Shown here in pieces: positions 25,602 to 34,364 of a DNA stretch of 64,000 nucleotides (its first letter is position 1; the number at the start of each line of letters is the position of its first letter). The position numbers and the translations under genes were made by a program. The DNA is taken from contig NZ_VIVL01000006.1 in the NCBI RefSeq assembly GCF_007828835.1, positions 348,110-412,109 of the forward strand, written 5' to 3'. The notes under the pieces were generated by a model. It was not told the origin of the DNA and did not search any database. It saw only the letters and a list, made by a program, of their open reading frames with translations. The DNA is from Variovorax beijingensis (GTDB taxonomy: Bacteria; Pseudomonadota; Gammaproteobacteria; Burkholderiales; Burkholderiaceae_C).

Positions 25602-27059
25602 ATGGCAGCGATGCGATGGAAAAACTGGAAGGGATGGGCCGCGCTTGCGGCGATCACGATGGCGGCGGGGCAGGCCGCGACAGCGGCAGTGCCGCTGCCG
25701 GCATTGGGCGCCAATCCGGCGGAGGTGAGTGTGTCCGGCCTCTCGGCGGGCGGCTTCATGGCCGTGCAATTGCACGTGGCCTATTCGGCCACCTTCAAGC
25801 GCGGCGCCGGCGTGGTGGCCGGCGGGCCGTACTACTGCGCCGAGGGCTCGGTGCTCAATGCCACCGGGCGCTGCATGGCGCACGGCAGCAGCATTCCGGT
25901 GTCGACGCTCGTGAGCACCACCAACAGCTGGGCCGCCAGCGGTGCGATCGACCCGGTGTCGAACATGAGCAACTCCAAGGTGTACATGTTCTCGGGCACC
26001 TCGGACAACACCGTCAAGCCCGCGGTGATGGACGACCTCAAGACCTACTACCAGAGCTTCGTGCCTGCGGCCAACACGGTCTACAGGAACAACATCGGCG
26101 CCGGCCATGCGATGGTCACCGACGACTACGGCGGCGCCTGCAGCACCACGGCCGCGCCCTACATCAACAACTGCGGCTTCGACCTGGCGGGAGAGATCCT
26201 GCAGCAGCTCTACGGGCCGCTGAACCCGCGCAACAACGGCACGCTGGGCGGCAGCTTCACCGAGTTCAACCAGTCGGAATTCATCACCGGCCACGGCGTG
26301 GCCGCCACCGGCTGGATCTACGTGCCGCAGGCCTGCACCACGGCATCGTGCCGCGTGCACCTGGTGCTGCACGGCTGCAAGCAGAACTACACCGACGTGG
26401 CCGACCAGTACGTGAAGAAGACCGGCTACAACCGCTGGGCCGACACCAACAACATCGTGCTGATCTACCCGCAGACCAGCACCGCAGCCACCAACAGCTG
26501 CTGGGACTGGTGGGGCTACGACAACGCGAACTACGCGAAGAAGTCGGGCCCGCAGATGGCGGCGCTCAAGGCCATGGTCGACCGCGTGACCGGCGCCGGC
26601 GGCGGCTCGTCGCTGCCGGCGCCCACCGGCGTGGGCACCTCGGGCGCGACCAGCAGCAGCATGGTGGTCGGCTGGGCGGGCGTCTCGGGTGCGAGCGGCT
26701 ACAACGTCTACCGCGGCGGCAGCAAGGTCAACGCCGCGCCGGTGGCCGGCACCAACTACACCGACACCGGCCTGGCCCCTTCCACCACCTACAGCTGGAC
26801 CGTGGCGGCGCTGGACGCAGGCAATGCGCAAGGCGCGATGTCGGCCGCGGCCACGGGCACCACCCTCGCCGGCAGCGGTGGCGGCGGCACCTGCTACACC
26901 GCCAGCAACTATGCGCACACCGTGGCGGGGCGTGCCTACGCGCTGTGGGGCCTCACCTATGCCTACGGCTCGGGCCAGTCGATGGGCCTGTGGAACGTCT
27001 ACGTCACCACCACGCTCAAGCAGACCGGGCCCAATTACTACGTGATCGGCACCTGCTGA
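25602..27059 (+). CDS. Secreted PHA depolymerase-type esterase (catalytic domain type 2) with fibronectin III domain
   Basis: A 485-residue exported esterase. The signal peptide covers about residues 1-29. The lipase box GLSAGG (catalytic Ser 48) lies very near the mature N-terminus, as in type 2 extracellular short-chain PHA depolymerases. A conserved HLVLHGCKQNY oxyanion segment and a CWDWWGYD segment follow in the catalytic domain (to about 335). Next come a Gly/Ser linker, a fibronectin III linker domain (about 343-425), a second Gly-rich linker and a 57-residue C-terminal domain bounded by cysteines, possibly for binding polymer. It would hydrolyse PHB or similar polyester to soluble oligomers. 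It lies inside an importer operon, after AAGGAG. Confidence 0.88.
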   Translation: MAAMRWKNWKGWAALAAITMAAGQAATAAVPLPALGANPAEVSVSGLSAGGFMAVQLHVAYSATFKRGAGVVAGGPYYCAEGSVLNATGRCMAHGSSIPVSTLVSTTNSWAASGAIDPVSNMSNSKVYMFSGTSDNTVKPAVMDDLKTYYQSFVPAANTVYRNNIGAGHAMVTDDYGGACSTTAAPYINNCGFDLAGEILQQLYGPLNPRNNGTLGGSFTEFNQSEFITGHGVAATGWIYVPQACTTASCRVHLVLHGCKQNYTDVADQYVKKTGYNRWADTNNIVLIYPQTSTAATNSCWDWWGYDNANYAKKSGPQMAALKAMVDRVTGAGGGSSLPAPTGVGTSGATSSSMVVGWAGVSGASGYNVYRGGSKVNAAPVAGTNYTDTGLAPSTTYSWTVAALDAGNAQGAMSAAATGTTLAGSGGGGTCYTASNYAHTVAGRAYALWGLTYAYGSGQSMGLWNVYVTTTLKQTGPNYYVIGTC

Positions 27060-27097
27060 GGCCGATCTGCACCTTTTCCTGTTTGCAATGACACACG

Positions 27098-27865
27098 ATG
27101 CTTGAGACGCAAGACCTGACCATCCGCTTCGGCGGGCACGTGGCCGTCAACGGCGTGAGCTGCGCGTTTGCGCCGGGCACGCTGACGGCCATCGTCGGCC
27201 CCAACGGCGCGGGCAAGACCACCTACTTCAACCTGATCTCGGGCCAGCTCAAGGCGAGCGCGGGCACGGTGTCGCTCGACGGGCAATCGCTCTCGGGCCT
27301 GGCGCCGTCGGCGCGCACGCATGCGGGGCTGGGGCGGGCCTTCCAGCTCACCAACCTGTTCCCGAACCTCACGGTGCTGGAGAACGTGCGCCTGGCGGTG
27401 CAGGCCACGCGCGAGGGCGCGCACCGGCGGGGGCTCAACCTCTGGAGCATCTGGAGCGACCACAAGGGGCTGACCGAGCGCGCCGACCAGATCCTGGCCG
27501 ACGTGGCGCTGAAGTCGCGCGAGCACGCGACGGTCGCCAGCCTGCCGCACGGCGACCAGCGCAAGCTCGAGGTGGCGCTGCTCATGGCGCTCGAACCCAA
27601 GGTCTTCATGTTCGACGAACCCACGGCCGGCATGAACGCGGCCGAGGCGCCGGTCATCCTCGACCTGATCCGCAAGCTCAAGCAGGACAAGACCAAGACC
27701 ATCCTCCTGGTCGAACACAAGATGGACGTGGTGCGCGAGCTCGCGGACCGCATCATCGTGCTGCACAACGGCACGCTGGTGGCGGATGGCGAACCGGCCG
27801 AGGTGATTGCCTCGCCGGTGGTGCAGGAGGCGTACCTGGGCATCGCGAAGGAGGGGGCCACATGA
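27098..27865 (+). CDS. livG: ABC transporter ATP-binding protein, LivG type
   Basis: A 255-residue ATPase: Walker A GPNGAGKTT near residues 34-42, Q-loop region, a signature segment in the degenerate form SLPHGDQRKLEVA, Walker B VFMFDEPTAGM, and the H-loop in LVEHKMDVV. The LivG-specific insert between Walker A and signature is present. It powers the LivH/LivM channel. It starts 38 bases after the depolymerase stop, so the enzyme and importer share a transcript. Its TGA at 27863-27865 overlaps an ATG (ATGA) that opens a short frame through a repeat element. Confidence 0.93.
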   Translation: MLETQDLTIRFGGHVAVNGVSCAFAPGTLTAIVGPNGAGKTTYFNLISGQLKASAGTVSLDGQSLSGLAPSARTHAGLGRAFQLTNLFPNLTVLENVRLAVQATREGAHRRGLNLWSIWSDHKGLTERADQILADVALKSREHATVASLPHGDQRKLEVALLMALEPKVFMFDEPTAGMNAAEAPVILDLIRKLKQDKTKTILLVEHKMDVVRELADRIIVLHNGTLVADGEPAEVIASPVVQEAYLGIAKEGAT

Positions 27866-28008
27866 AGGCGTTGATGATGAGTTTCTCCCTCCCCCGCCGG
27901 GGGAGGGCAGGGGTGGGGGCTCGCGGCCCTCTAACCGCGGCAGCCTTTCAGGCGCCGTCTGCCCCCATCCCAACCTTCCCCCGGAAGGGGAAGGAGCAAG
28001 ACCGATGA
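27862..28008 (+). other. Short open frame (48 codons) linking livG stop to livF start
   Basis: The frame opens with the ATG in ATGA at the livG stop (27862) and closes with the TGA in ATGA at the livF start (28006-28008), so both ends are four-base overlaps. Its peptide is Pro/Arg/Gly-rich and entirely made of repeat sequence, so I do not think the product has a function. It could keep ribosomes moving from livG to livF across the insertion. Translation is untested. Confidence 0.35.
27885..27996. repeat. 112-base element with 36-base imperfect terminal inverted repeats in the livG-livF gap
   Basis: Bases 27885-27920 and the reverse complement of 27961-27996 match at 29 of 36 positions by my count, and each arm is itself GC-palindromic (CCCCC...GGGGG). 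The 40-base middle is not repeated. There is no coding capacity for a transposase, so it would be a MITE-like or REP-like non-autonomous repeat. Its right end supplies AAGGAG (27991-27996), the ribosome site of livF. Confidence 0.6.
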
Positions 28009-28733
28009 GCACTCAGAATCTCCTGACCCTCGAAGGCGTGCACACGCACATCGGGGCGTACCACATCCTCCACGGCGTCGACCTGGCCGTGCCGCGGGGC
28101 CAGCTCACCATGCTGCTGGGCCGCAATGGCGCGGGCAAGACGACCACGCTGCGGACCATCATGGGCCTGTGGCATGCGTCGCAGGGCAGGGTGCGCTTCG
28201 GTGACACCGACATCACCGTGATGCAGACACCCCAGATCGCCGGCCGCGGCATCGCCTACGTGCCCGAGAGCATGGGCATCTTCTCCGACCTGACGGTGAA
28301 GGAGAACATGCTGCTGGCCGCGCGCGGCGCCAGGAACGCGGCAGAGATCGACGACACGCGCCTCAAGTGGATCTTCAAGCTCTTTCCCGCGGTCGAGAAG
28401 TTCTGGAACCATCCGGCCGGCAAGCTCTCGGGCGGGCAGAAGCAGATGCTGGCGGTGTCGCGCGCCATCGTCGAGCCGCGCGAGCTGCTGCTGATCGACG
28501 AGCCCAGCAAGGGCCTTGCGCCCGTGATGATCAACAACATGATCGACGCCTTCGCCGAACTCAAGGCCAGCGGCGTGACGATCCTGCTGGTGGAGCAGAA
28601 CATCAACTTCGCCCAGCGCCTGGGCGACTCCGTCGCGGTGATGGACAACGGCCGCGTGGTGCACAGCGGCTCGATGGCGGCGTTCTCCGCCGACGCGCAA
28701 CTGCAGCAATCGCTGCTTGGATTGGCTCTATGA
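28005..28733 (+). CDS. livF: ABC transporter ATP-binding protein, LivF type
   Basis: Second ATPase of the importer, 242 residues: Walker A GRNGAGKTT near residues 38-46, signature LSGGQKQMLAV, Walker B LLLIDEPSKGL, H-loop LVEQNINF. The short length and the missing LivG insert mark it as LivF. The ATG at 28005 lies 8 bases after AAGGAG, which is contributed by the repeat element; the longer frame upstream starts in livG. Its stop overlaps the livH start as ATGA. Confidence 0.93.
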   Translation: MSTQNLLTLEGVHTHIGAYHILHGVDLAVPRGQLTMLLGRNGAGKTTTLRTIMGLWHASQGRVRFGDTDITVMQTPQIAGRGIAYVPESMGIFSDLTVKENMLLAARGARNAAEIDDTRLKWIFKLFPAVEKFWNHPAGKLSGGQKQMLAVSRAIVEPRELLLIDEPSKGLAPVMINNMIDAFAELKASGVTILLVEQNINFAQRLGDSVAVMDNGRVVHSGSMAAFSADAQLQQSLLGLAL

Positions 28734-29710
28734 AATTCGACTTCGACTGGAAGCCGCTGCTGCTGGCCCCGATCCTCGCGCTGGCCGCGCTGCCGTTCAC
28801 GGGCTCGTTCTCGACCTGGCTCACGCTCACGGTCGCGGGGCTGGCAATGGGCATGATCATCTTCATCATCGCCTCGGGCCTCACGCTGGTGTTCGGCCTG
28901 ATGGACGTGCTCAACTTCGGCCACGGCGTGTTCATTGCCCTGGGCGCCTTCGTCGCCAGCAGCGTGCTCGGCCTGATGGGCGACTGGACGGGCTCGGGCG
29001 ACCTGTGGCGCAACCTCGTGGCCGTGTTCCCTGCGATGCTGGTCGCCATGGCGGTGGCCGGCGCGGTCGGCCTCGCGTTCGAGCGCTTCATCGTGCGGCC
29101 GGTGTATGGGCAGCACCTGAAGCAGATCCTGATCACCATGGGCGGCATGATCATCGGCGAGGAGCTCATCAAGGTGATCTGGGGCCCGGCACAGATTCCG
29201 CTGCCGCTGCCCGAGGCGCTGCGCGGCTCGCTGTTCGTGGCCGACGCGGCCATCAGCAAGTACCGGCTGCTCGCGGTGGCGGTGGGCGCGGTGGTGTTCG
29301 GCCTGCTCGCATGGACGCTCGCGCGCACCAAGATCGGCCTCTTGATCCGCGCCGGCGTGCAGGACCGCGAGATGGTCGAGTCGCTCGGCTACCGCATCGG
29401 CCGGCTGTTCGTCGGCGTGTTCGTGGTCGGCAGCGCGCTGGCCGGCCTGGGCGGAGTGATGTGGGGGCTGTTCCAGCAGAACCTGGTGCCGCAGATGGGC
29501 GCGCAGGTCAACGTGCTGATCTTCATCGTGATCATCATCGGCGGGCTCGGCTCGACGGGCGGTGCGCTGATCGGTGCGCTGCTGGTGGGGCTCATGACCA
29601 ACTACATCGGTTTCCTGCTGCCCACGCTCACGCAGTTCGCGAGCATCCTGCTGATGGTGGCGGTGCTGCTGTGGCGGCCGCAGGGCGTGTACCCGGTGGC
29701 GAATCGTTGA
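28730..29710 (+). CDS. livH: Branched-chain-type ABC transporter permease, LivH type
   Basis: A 326-residue inner membrane permease with about eight hydrophobic segments. The family motifs are ASGLTLVFGLMDVLNFGHG near residues 46-64 and the cytoplasmic coupling segment RAGVQDREMVESLGYRIGR. A C-terminal glycine-rich helix (IVIIIGGLGSTGGALIGALL, mature protein) is typical. The ATG overlaps the livF stop. With LivM it forms the channel for the imported carboxylate. Confidence 0.92.
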   Translation: MKFDFDWKPLLLAPILALAALPFTGSFSTWLTLTVAGLAMGMIIFIIASGLTLVFGLMDVLNFGHGVFIALGAFVASSVLGLMGDWTGSGDLWRNLVAVFPAMLVAMAVAGAVGLAFERFIVRPVYGQHLKQILITMGGMIIGEELIKVIWGPAQIPLPLPEALRGSLFVADAAISKYRLLAVAVGAVVFGLLAWTLARTKIGLLIRAGVQDREMVESLGYRIGRLFVGVFVVGSALAGLGGVMWGLFQQNLVPQMGAQVNVLIFIVIIIGGLGSTGGALIGALLVGLMTNYIGFLLPTLTQFASILLMVAVLLWRPQGVYPVANR

Positions 29711-29723
29711 GAAAGAAGCTGCC

Positions 29724-30791
29724 ATGTTCCTGAAACGACTTCTCTCCAACGACATGCCCCGCAGCCGCCTGCTGGCGCTGCTGCTGCTGGCGCTGTTCAT
29801 CGCACTGGCGTTCGCACCGTTCATCTTCCCGGGCGTCAAGGCGCTCAGCGTGGCCGCCAAGATCCTGGTGTTCGTGGTGCTGGTCGCGAGCTTCGACCTG
29901 CTGCTGGGCTACACCGGCATCGTGAGCTTCGCGCACACCATGTTCTTCGGTATCGGCGCCTACGGCATCGCCATCTCGGCGTCGCGGCTCGGACCCAGCT
30001 GGGGCGCGGTGCTGCTCGGGCTCGCGGCGTCGCTCGCGGTCTCGCTGGTGCTTTCCTTTGCGATCGGGCTGTTCTCGCTCAGAGTGCGCGCGATCTTCTT
30101 CGCGATGATCACGCTGGCGGTGGCCTCGGCCTTCCAGACGCTGGCCTCGCAGCTGTCGGACTTCACCGGCGGCGAGGACGGCCTGACCTTCAAGCTGCCC
30201 GAGCTGATATCGCCGAGCTTCGAGTTTGCCGAGGAGCCTTTCCTCGGCGTCTCGCTCGACGGACGGCTGCTGTGCTATTACCTCCTCTTCGTGGCGGCGG
30301 TGGTGCTGATGCTCGCGCTGCTGCGCATCGTGAATTCGCCCTTCGGCCGCGTGCTGCAGGCCATCCGCGAGAACGAGTTCCGCGCCGAGGCCATCGGCTA
30401 CCGCGTGGTGGTGTACCGCACCACGGCGGCCGTGCTGTCGGCGCTCTTCGCCACACTGGCCGGCGCCATGCTCGCGATCTGGCTGCGCTACAACGGGCCG
30501 GACACTTCGCTGAGCTTCGAGATCATGATCGACGTGCTGCTGATCGTGGTGATCGGCGGCATGGGCACGATCTACGGCGCGGCGATTGGCGCGGTGCTGT
30601 TCGTGGTGGCGCAAAGCTACCTGCAGGACCTGCTGCGCGTCGGCAGCGAGGCCGCGAGCGGGCTGCCGTGGCTCGCGGCGCTGTTGTCGCCCGACCGCTG
30701 GCTGCTGTGGCTGGGCGTGCTGTTCGTGCTCTCGGTCTATTACTTTCCCACCGGCATCGTCGGCAAGCTCAGGGCGAGGGCTGCACGATGA
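29724..30791 (+). CDS. livM: Branched-chain-type ABC transporter permease, LivM type
   Basis: A 355-residue partner permease with about ten hydrophobic segments. Family signatures are LGYTGIVSFAHTMFFGIGAYG near residues 55-75 (quoted in part), the coupling segment LQAIRENEFRAEAIGY and the C-terminal IGGMGTIYGAAIGAVL. It follows livH after 13 bases. Its TGA overlaps the ATG of the alpha/beta hydrolase, which ties that enzyme to the transporter. Confidence 0.92.
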   Translation: MFLKRLLSNDMPRSRLLALLLLALFIALAFAPFIFPGVKALSVAAKILVFVVLVASFDLLLGYTGIVSFAHTMFFGIGAYGIAISASRLGPSWGAVLLGLAASLAVSLVLSFAIGLFSLRVRAIFFAMITLAVASAFQTLASQLSDFTGGEDGLTFKLPELISPSFEFAEEPFLGVSLDGRLLCYYLLFVAAVVLMLALLRIVNSPFGRVLQAIRENEFRAEAIGYRVVVYRTTAAVLSALFATLAGAMLAIWLRYNGPDTSLSFEIMIDVLLIVVIGGMGTIYGAAIGAVLFVVAQSYLQDLLRVGSEAASGLPWLAALLSPDRWLLWLGVLFVLSVYYFPTGIVGKLRARAAR

Positions 30792-31675
30792 GCAACGATC
30801 TCCTCGTTCCGTCTTCCCGCTACGCGCAGCTCGCGGGCCGCGAAATCCATTGGCTCGACTGGGGCGCACCCGATGCGCCGGTGGTCATTGCCTGGCACGG
30901 CCTCGCGCGCACCTGCCGCGACATGGACGAACTGGCGCAGCACTTTGCAGCGCGCGGCTTCCGCGTGGTCTGCCCCGACACCCTCGGCCGGGGCCTGAGC
31001 CAGTGGAGCCCGCTGCCCGACGAGGAATACCAGCTCTCGTTCTATGCGCGCCTGGCCGGCGCGCTGTGCGACGAACTGCACCTGGACCGCGTGCACTGGG
31101 TCGGCACGTCGATGGGCGGCGCCATCGGCACGGTCTGCGCGTCGGGCCTGTTCGAGCCGCGCATGAAGGCGCGCATCGCGAGCCTCACGCTCAACGACAA
31201 CGCGCCGCAGCTCGCGCAGGCGGCCATCGAGCGCATCCGCGCCTATGCCGGCGAGCCGCCCGCGTTCGGCACGGTGGCCGAGCTGGAGGCATTCTTCCGC
31301 ACCGTCTACAAGCCCTATGGCTGGCTCAGCGATGCGCAGTGGCGCCGCCTGACCGAGAGCTCCACGCGCCGCCTGCCCGATGGCCGCGTGACGCCGCACT
31401 ACGACCCGGCAATGGTCCGGCAGTTCAGCGCGCACGACAACGACTACCTGATCTGGCCGCACTACGACGTGATCGAGGCGCCGGTGCTGTGCCTGCGCGG
31501 CGCCGAGTCGGACCTGGTGCTGCCCGAGGTGACGCAGCAGATGCAGCAGCGGGGGCCGGGCGCCGCCGGCTTGCTGAAGGTCGTCGAAATCCAGGGGTGC
31601 GGCCACGCGCCCGCGCTCAACGTGCCCGAACAACTGCAGCTGATCGAAGGGTTTATCCGGGCCGCCGGCCGCTAG
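30788..31675 (+). CDS. Alpha/beta hydrolase, last gene of the importer operon
   Basis: A 295-residue cytoplasmic alpha/beta-hydrolase. It shows the oxyanion turn AWHGLARTCRD near residues 34-44, the nucleophile elbow GTSMGG (Ser near 110), an acidic residue in LRGAESDLVLP and the catalytic His in GCGHAPALN near the C-terminus. There is no signal peptide. The four-base overlap with livM suggests that it acts on the imported compound. An ester-containing hydroxyalkanoate oligomer would fit both this enzyme and the secreted depolymerase, but the substrate is inferred. Confidence 0.85.
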   Translation: MSNDLLVPSSRYAQLAGREIHWLDWGAPDAPVVIAWHGLARTCRDMDELAQHFAARGFRVVCPDTLGRGLSQWSPLPDEEYQLSFYARLAGALCDELHLDRVHWVGTSMGGAIGTVCASGLFEPRMKARIASLTLNDNAPQLAQAAIERIRAYAGEPPAFGTVAELEAFFRTVYKPYGWLSDAQWRRLTESSTRRLPDGRVTPHYDPAMVRQFSAHDNDYLIWPHYDVIEAPVLCLRGAESDLVLPEVTQQMQQRGPGAAGLLKVVEIQGCGHAPALNVPEQLQLIEGFIRAAGR

Positions 31676-31728
31676 GCGCGTGTCGGCGAGACAATCGCCG
31701 CCGACTTCCAACCACAAGGATCCACGCC

Positions 31729-32235
31729 ATGGCGCTTTCGATGTACGACCTCTCCGTGCCGGTCTTCTCCCGCGGACTCGGCCAGCTCACCCACCTGCTC
31801 GAGAAGAGCCTGGCGCACGCCCGGGCCAACGACATCGATCCGGCAACGCTGGTGGACGCGAGGCTCGCGCCGGACATGCTCACGCTGGCCGGCCAGATCC
31901 AGCGCGCGAGCGATGCCTCGAAGCTCGGCGTGGCGCGCATCGCGGGCATCGCGGCGCCGAGCTTTCCCGACGAGGAAAAGACCTACGACGATCTGCTGGC
32001 CCGCATCGCGAAGACGCAGGACTTCCTCGCGTCCGTGGACCGCGCGCTGGTCGACGGCCAGGAGGAGCGCCCCGTGACTATCAAGACGCGCGAAGGCGAG
32101 GCGCATTTCACGGCGCAGCGCTACCTGCTGCAGTTCGCGCTGCCCAATTTCTATTTCCACGTGGTCACGGCCTACGATGTGCTGCGCCACAAGGGCATGC
32201 CCATCGGCAAGATGGACTATCTGGGCAAGTTCTGA
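31729..32235 (+). CDS. DUF1993 family protein
   Basis: A 168-residue protein that begins [20 protein letters not shown] and has the all-helical pattern and the conserved [20 protein letters not shown] C-terminal segment (here [16 protein letters not shown]) of DUF1993 proteins, a group distantly like DinB four-helix bundles. The function is not known. It lies 53 bases after the alpha/beta hydrolase and could be read from the same transcript. Its 3' end overlaps the convergent hemH gene by 19 bases. Confidence 0.85.
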   Translation: MALSMYDLSVPVFSRGLGQLTHLLEKSLAHARANDIDPATLVDARLAPDMLTLAGQIQRASDASKLGVARIAGIAAPSFPDEEKTYDDLLARIAKTQDFLASVDRALVDGQEERPVTIKTREGEAHFTAQRYLLQFALPNFYFHVVTAYDVLRHKGMPIGKMDYLGKF

Positions 32236-33281
32236 GCGTTGGCGGCGGGCCGGGTGGGCCAGCCCGCGAGGTTGCGCTCGGCAATGCCCGCCAGCGCGGT
32301 GATCCACGCCGAGCTGTCGTTGAGGCAGGGGATGTAGCTGAAGGCTTCGCCGCCCGCATGCAGGAAGGCTTCGCGGCCTTCCATGGCAATTTCCTCCAGC
32401 GTCTCGAGGCAGTCGGCCGGAAAGCCCGGGCATGCCACGTCGACGCGCTTCACGCCGCTCGCGCCGAGCTCGCGCAGGGTCGGCTCGGTGTAGGGTTCGA
32501 GCCATTTGGCGCGGCCGAAGCGCGACTGGAAGGTCACGCGGTATCCGGTGTCCGCAAGGCCCAGCCGCGCCGCGAGCAGGCGCGCGGTTTCGAGGCACTG
32601 GGCCTGGTAGGGATCGCCGAGCGCGATGTTGCGCAGCGGAATGCCGTGGAAGCTCATCAGCAGCAGCTCGCCGCGGCCTTCGCGCTTCCAGTGCGCTTCG
32701 ATGCCGAGTGCCAGCGCCTCGATGTAGGCGGGGTCGTCGTGGTACTGGTTGACGAAGCGGAACTCCGGTATGCGGCGCTGGCGGCGGCTCCAGTCGTTCA
32801 CCGCGTCGATCACGCTGGCCGTGGTGGTGGCCGAATACTGCGGATAGGCCTGCAGCACCAGCACGCGCGTGGCGCCTTCGGCCTGCAGCGCATCGAGGCG
32901 CGAAGCGATCGACGGACTGGCGTAGCGCATGGCGTCGTGCACCGCCACGCGGTGGCCGCGCTCGCCGAGCCAACCGGCGAGCAGCGTGGCCTGCTTGCGG
33001 GTCCACACCTTCAGCGGCGAACCCTCGGCCATCCAGATGCTCGCGTACTTGGCGGCCGATCTGGCGGGCCGCACGCGCAGGATGATGCCGTAAAGGATCA
33101 GCGCCCAGAGCAGCCTGGGAATCTCGACCACGCGCGGGTCGCCCAGGAACTCCGCCAGGTAGGGCCGCACGGCGGCCGCGGTGGGGGCATCGGGCGAGCC
33201 CAGGTTGCACCAGAGGATGGCGGTGCGTTCGATGGCGCGTTCGGGGGCGATGGAACCATGGTTCCCATTGTCTTGAGGCAT
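32217..33281 (-). CDS. hemH: Ferrochelatase
   Basis: Inserts Fe2+ into protoporphyrin IX, the last step of protoheme synthesis. The 354-residue protein has the family opening [15 protein letters not shown] near residue 20, the active-site LLMSFHGIP segment with the conserved His, and [14 protein letters not shown]; the Glu of the metal site lies in the C-terminal region. The ATG at 33281 gives a short N-terminal extension and normal length. Only 15 bases separate its start from the divergent HAD gene. Confidence 0.95.
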   Translation of the reverse strand: MPQDNGNHGSIAPERAIERTAILWCNLGSPDAPTAAAVRPYLAEFLGDPRVVEIPRLLWALILYGIILRVRPARSAAKYASIWMAEGSPLKVWTRKQATLLAGWLGERGHRVAVHDAMRYASPSIASRLDALQAEGATRVLVLQAYPQYSATTTASVIDAVNDWSRRQRRIPEFRFVNQYHDDPAYIEALALGIEAHWKREGRGELLLMSFHGIPLRNIALGDPYQAQCLETARLLAARLGLADTGYRVTFQSRFGRAKWLEPYTEPTLRELGASGVKRVDVACPGFPADCLETLEEIAMEGREAFLHAGGEAFSYIPCLNDSSAWITALAGIAERNLAGWPTRPAANAQNLPR

Positions 33282-33296
33282 GCGATATTCTCGGGC

Positions 33297-34028
33297 ATGA
33301 CCTCCGCTTCCACGGCGCCGGCAAGCGCCGCGCCCCTCGACATCAAGCGCATCTCGGCGATCTCGCTCGACCTGGACGACACCCTCTGGCCGATCTGGCC
33401 GACCATCGAGCGCGCCGAGACCGTGCTGCAGCAATGGCTGCTGCGCGAGGCACCCAAGACCGCCTCGCTGCTGCTCACGCCGGGCGTTCTGCGCGAACTG
33501 CGCGAAGCCACCGCCAAGGAGCGCTCCGACCTCGCGCACGACCTGAGCGCGCTGCGCCGCGAGTCGATCCGCGCGGCACTGAAGCACGCGGGCGAAGACC
33601 CGGCGCTGGCCGATCCGGCCTTCGACGCCTTCTTTGCCGAACGCCAGCGCGTGACGCTCTACGAAGACGCGCTGCCGGCCCTCAAGTGGCTCAGCGAGCG
33701 CTATCCGCTGGTGGCGGTTTCCAACGGCAATGCGGACATCCACCAGACCGGGGTCGGCCGCTGGTTCCGCACCGCATTCAGCGCGCGCGCCTTCGGCAGC
33801 GGCAAGCCGCATGCGCCGATCTTCCGTGCTGCGGCCGCATCGGTCGGCCTGCTGCCCAAGGACGTGCTGCACGTGGGCGACGACGCGGAGCTCGACGTGG
33901 TCGGTGCGCTCAACGCCGGCATGCAGGCAGCCTGGCTGGTGCGCGACGAGCGCCCGTGGGTGCATGGCGCGCGGCCGCAGCTGATCGTGCCGAACCTGCA
34001 CGCGCTGTGCGTGGCGCTCGGCGCCTGA
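33297..34028 (+). CDS. HAD-superfamily hydrolase
   Basis: A 243-residue phosphatase-like protein of the YjjG/REG-2 type. Motif I is [10 protein letters not shown] (nucleophile Asp near residues 26-28), motif II is AVSNGNADI, the Lys is in [11 protein letters not shown], and motif IV is [14 protein letters not shown] helical cap lies between motifs I and II. It could act on nucleotides or sugar phosphates; I cannot assign a substrate. The ATG at 33297 is the first start after the divergent hemH start. It converges with the NIPSNAP gene, with one base between stops. Confidence 0.88.
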   Translation: MTSASTAPASAAPLDIKRISAISLDLDDTLWPIWPTIERAETVLQQWLLREAPKTASLLLTPGVLRELREATAKERSDLAHDLSALRRESIRAALKHAGEDPALADPAFDAFFAERQRVTLYEDALPALKWLSERYPLVAVSNGNADIHQTGVGRWFRTAFSARAFGSGKPHAPIFRAAAASVGLLPKDVLHVGDDAELDVVGALNAGMQAAWLVRDERPWVHGARPQLIVPNLHALCVALGA

Positions 34029-34029
34029 G

Positions 34030-34350
34030 CTACGAGAAAACCGGCCTGAAGAAGCTGCGCTCGTAGCTCAGGATGCAGCGGGTGTCCTCGGCGTACCTGA
34101 AGGCGGCCTGGCATTCGGGGTCCTGCATCGAATCGCAGCGGTACTGCTCGTACGCGGCCAGGCTCGGAAAGCTGAACATCGCCAGCGCCACGTTGTTCGC
34201 GCCTTCCGACGGCAGGAAATAGCCGTGGTGCTGGCCGCCGAACTTCCGGACCAGCGGAATCCACAGCTTGCCGTAGTGCTCGAATTCCTTGAGCTTGTAG
34301 GGATCGACGATGTAGCGCAGGTAGCAGGTGACCATGGTTCTTTCCGTCAT
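34030..34350 (-). CDS. NIPSNAP-family protein
   Basis: A 106-residue ferredoxin-like alpha/beta barrel protein of the NIPSNAP group: [21 protein letters not shown] near residues 10-30 (quoted in part), GYFLPSEG, and the repeated aromatic pattern [20 protein letters not shown] proteins are small dimeric domains of unsettled function. Translation may begin at 34350 or at a second ATG at 34335. It follows the hpnE-linked small gene by 14 bases and may be the last gene of that operon. Confidence 0.82.
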   Translation of the reverse strand: MTERTMVTCYLRYIVDPYKLKEFEHYGKLWIPLVRKFGGQHHGYFLPSEGANNVALAMFSFPSLAAYEQYRCDSMQDPECQAAFRYAEDTRCILSYERSFFRPVFS

Positions 34351-34364
34351 GAGCAGAGCGGCCG

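Noticed and set aside
25602..27059. The depolymerase gene as a recent horizontal insertion
   Set aside because: Base and codon use look the same as neighbours, gaps are short and no repeat flanks the gene.
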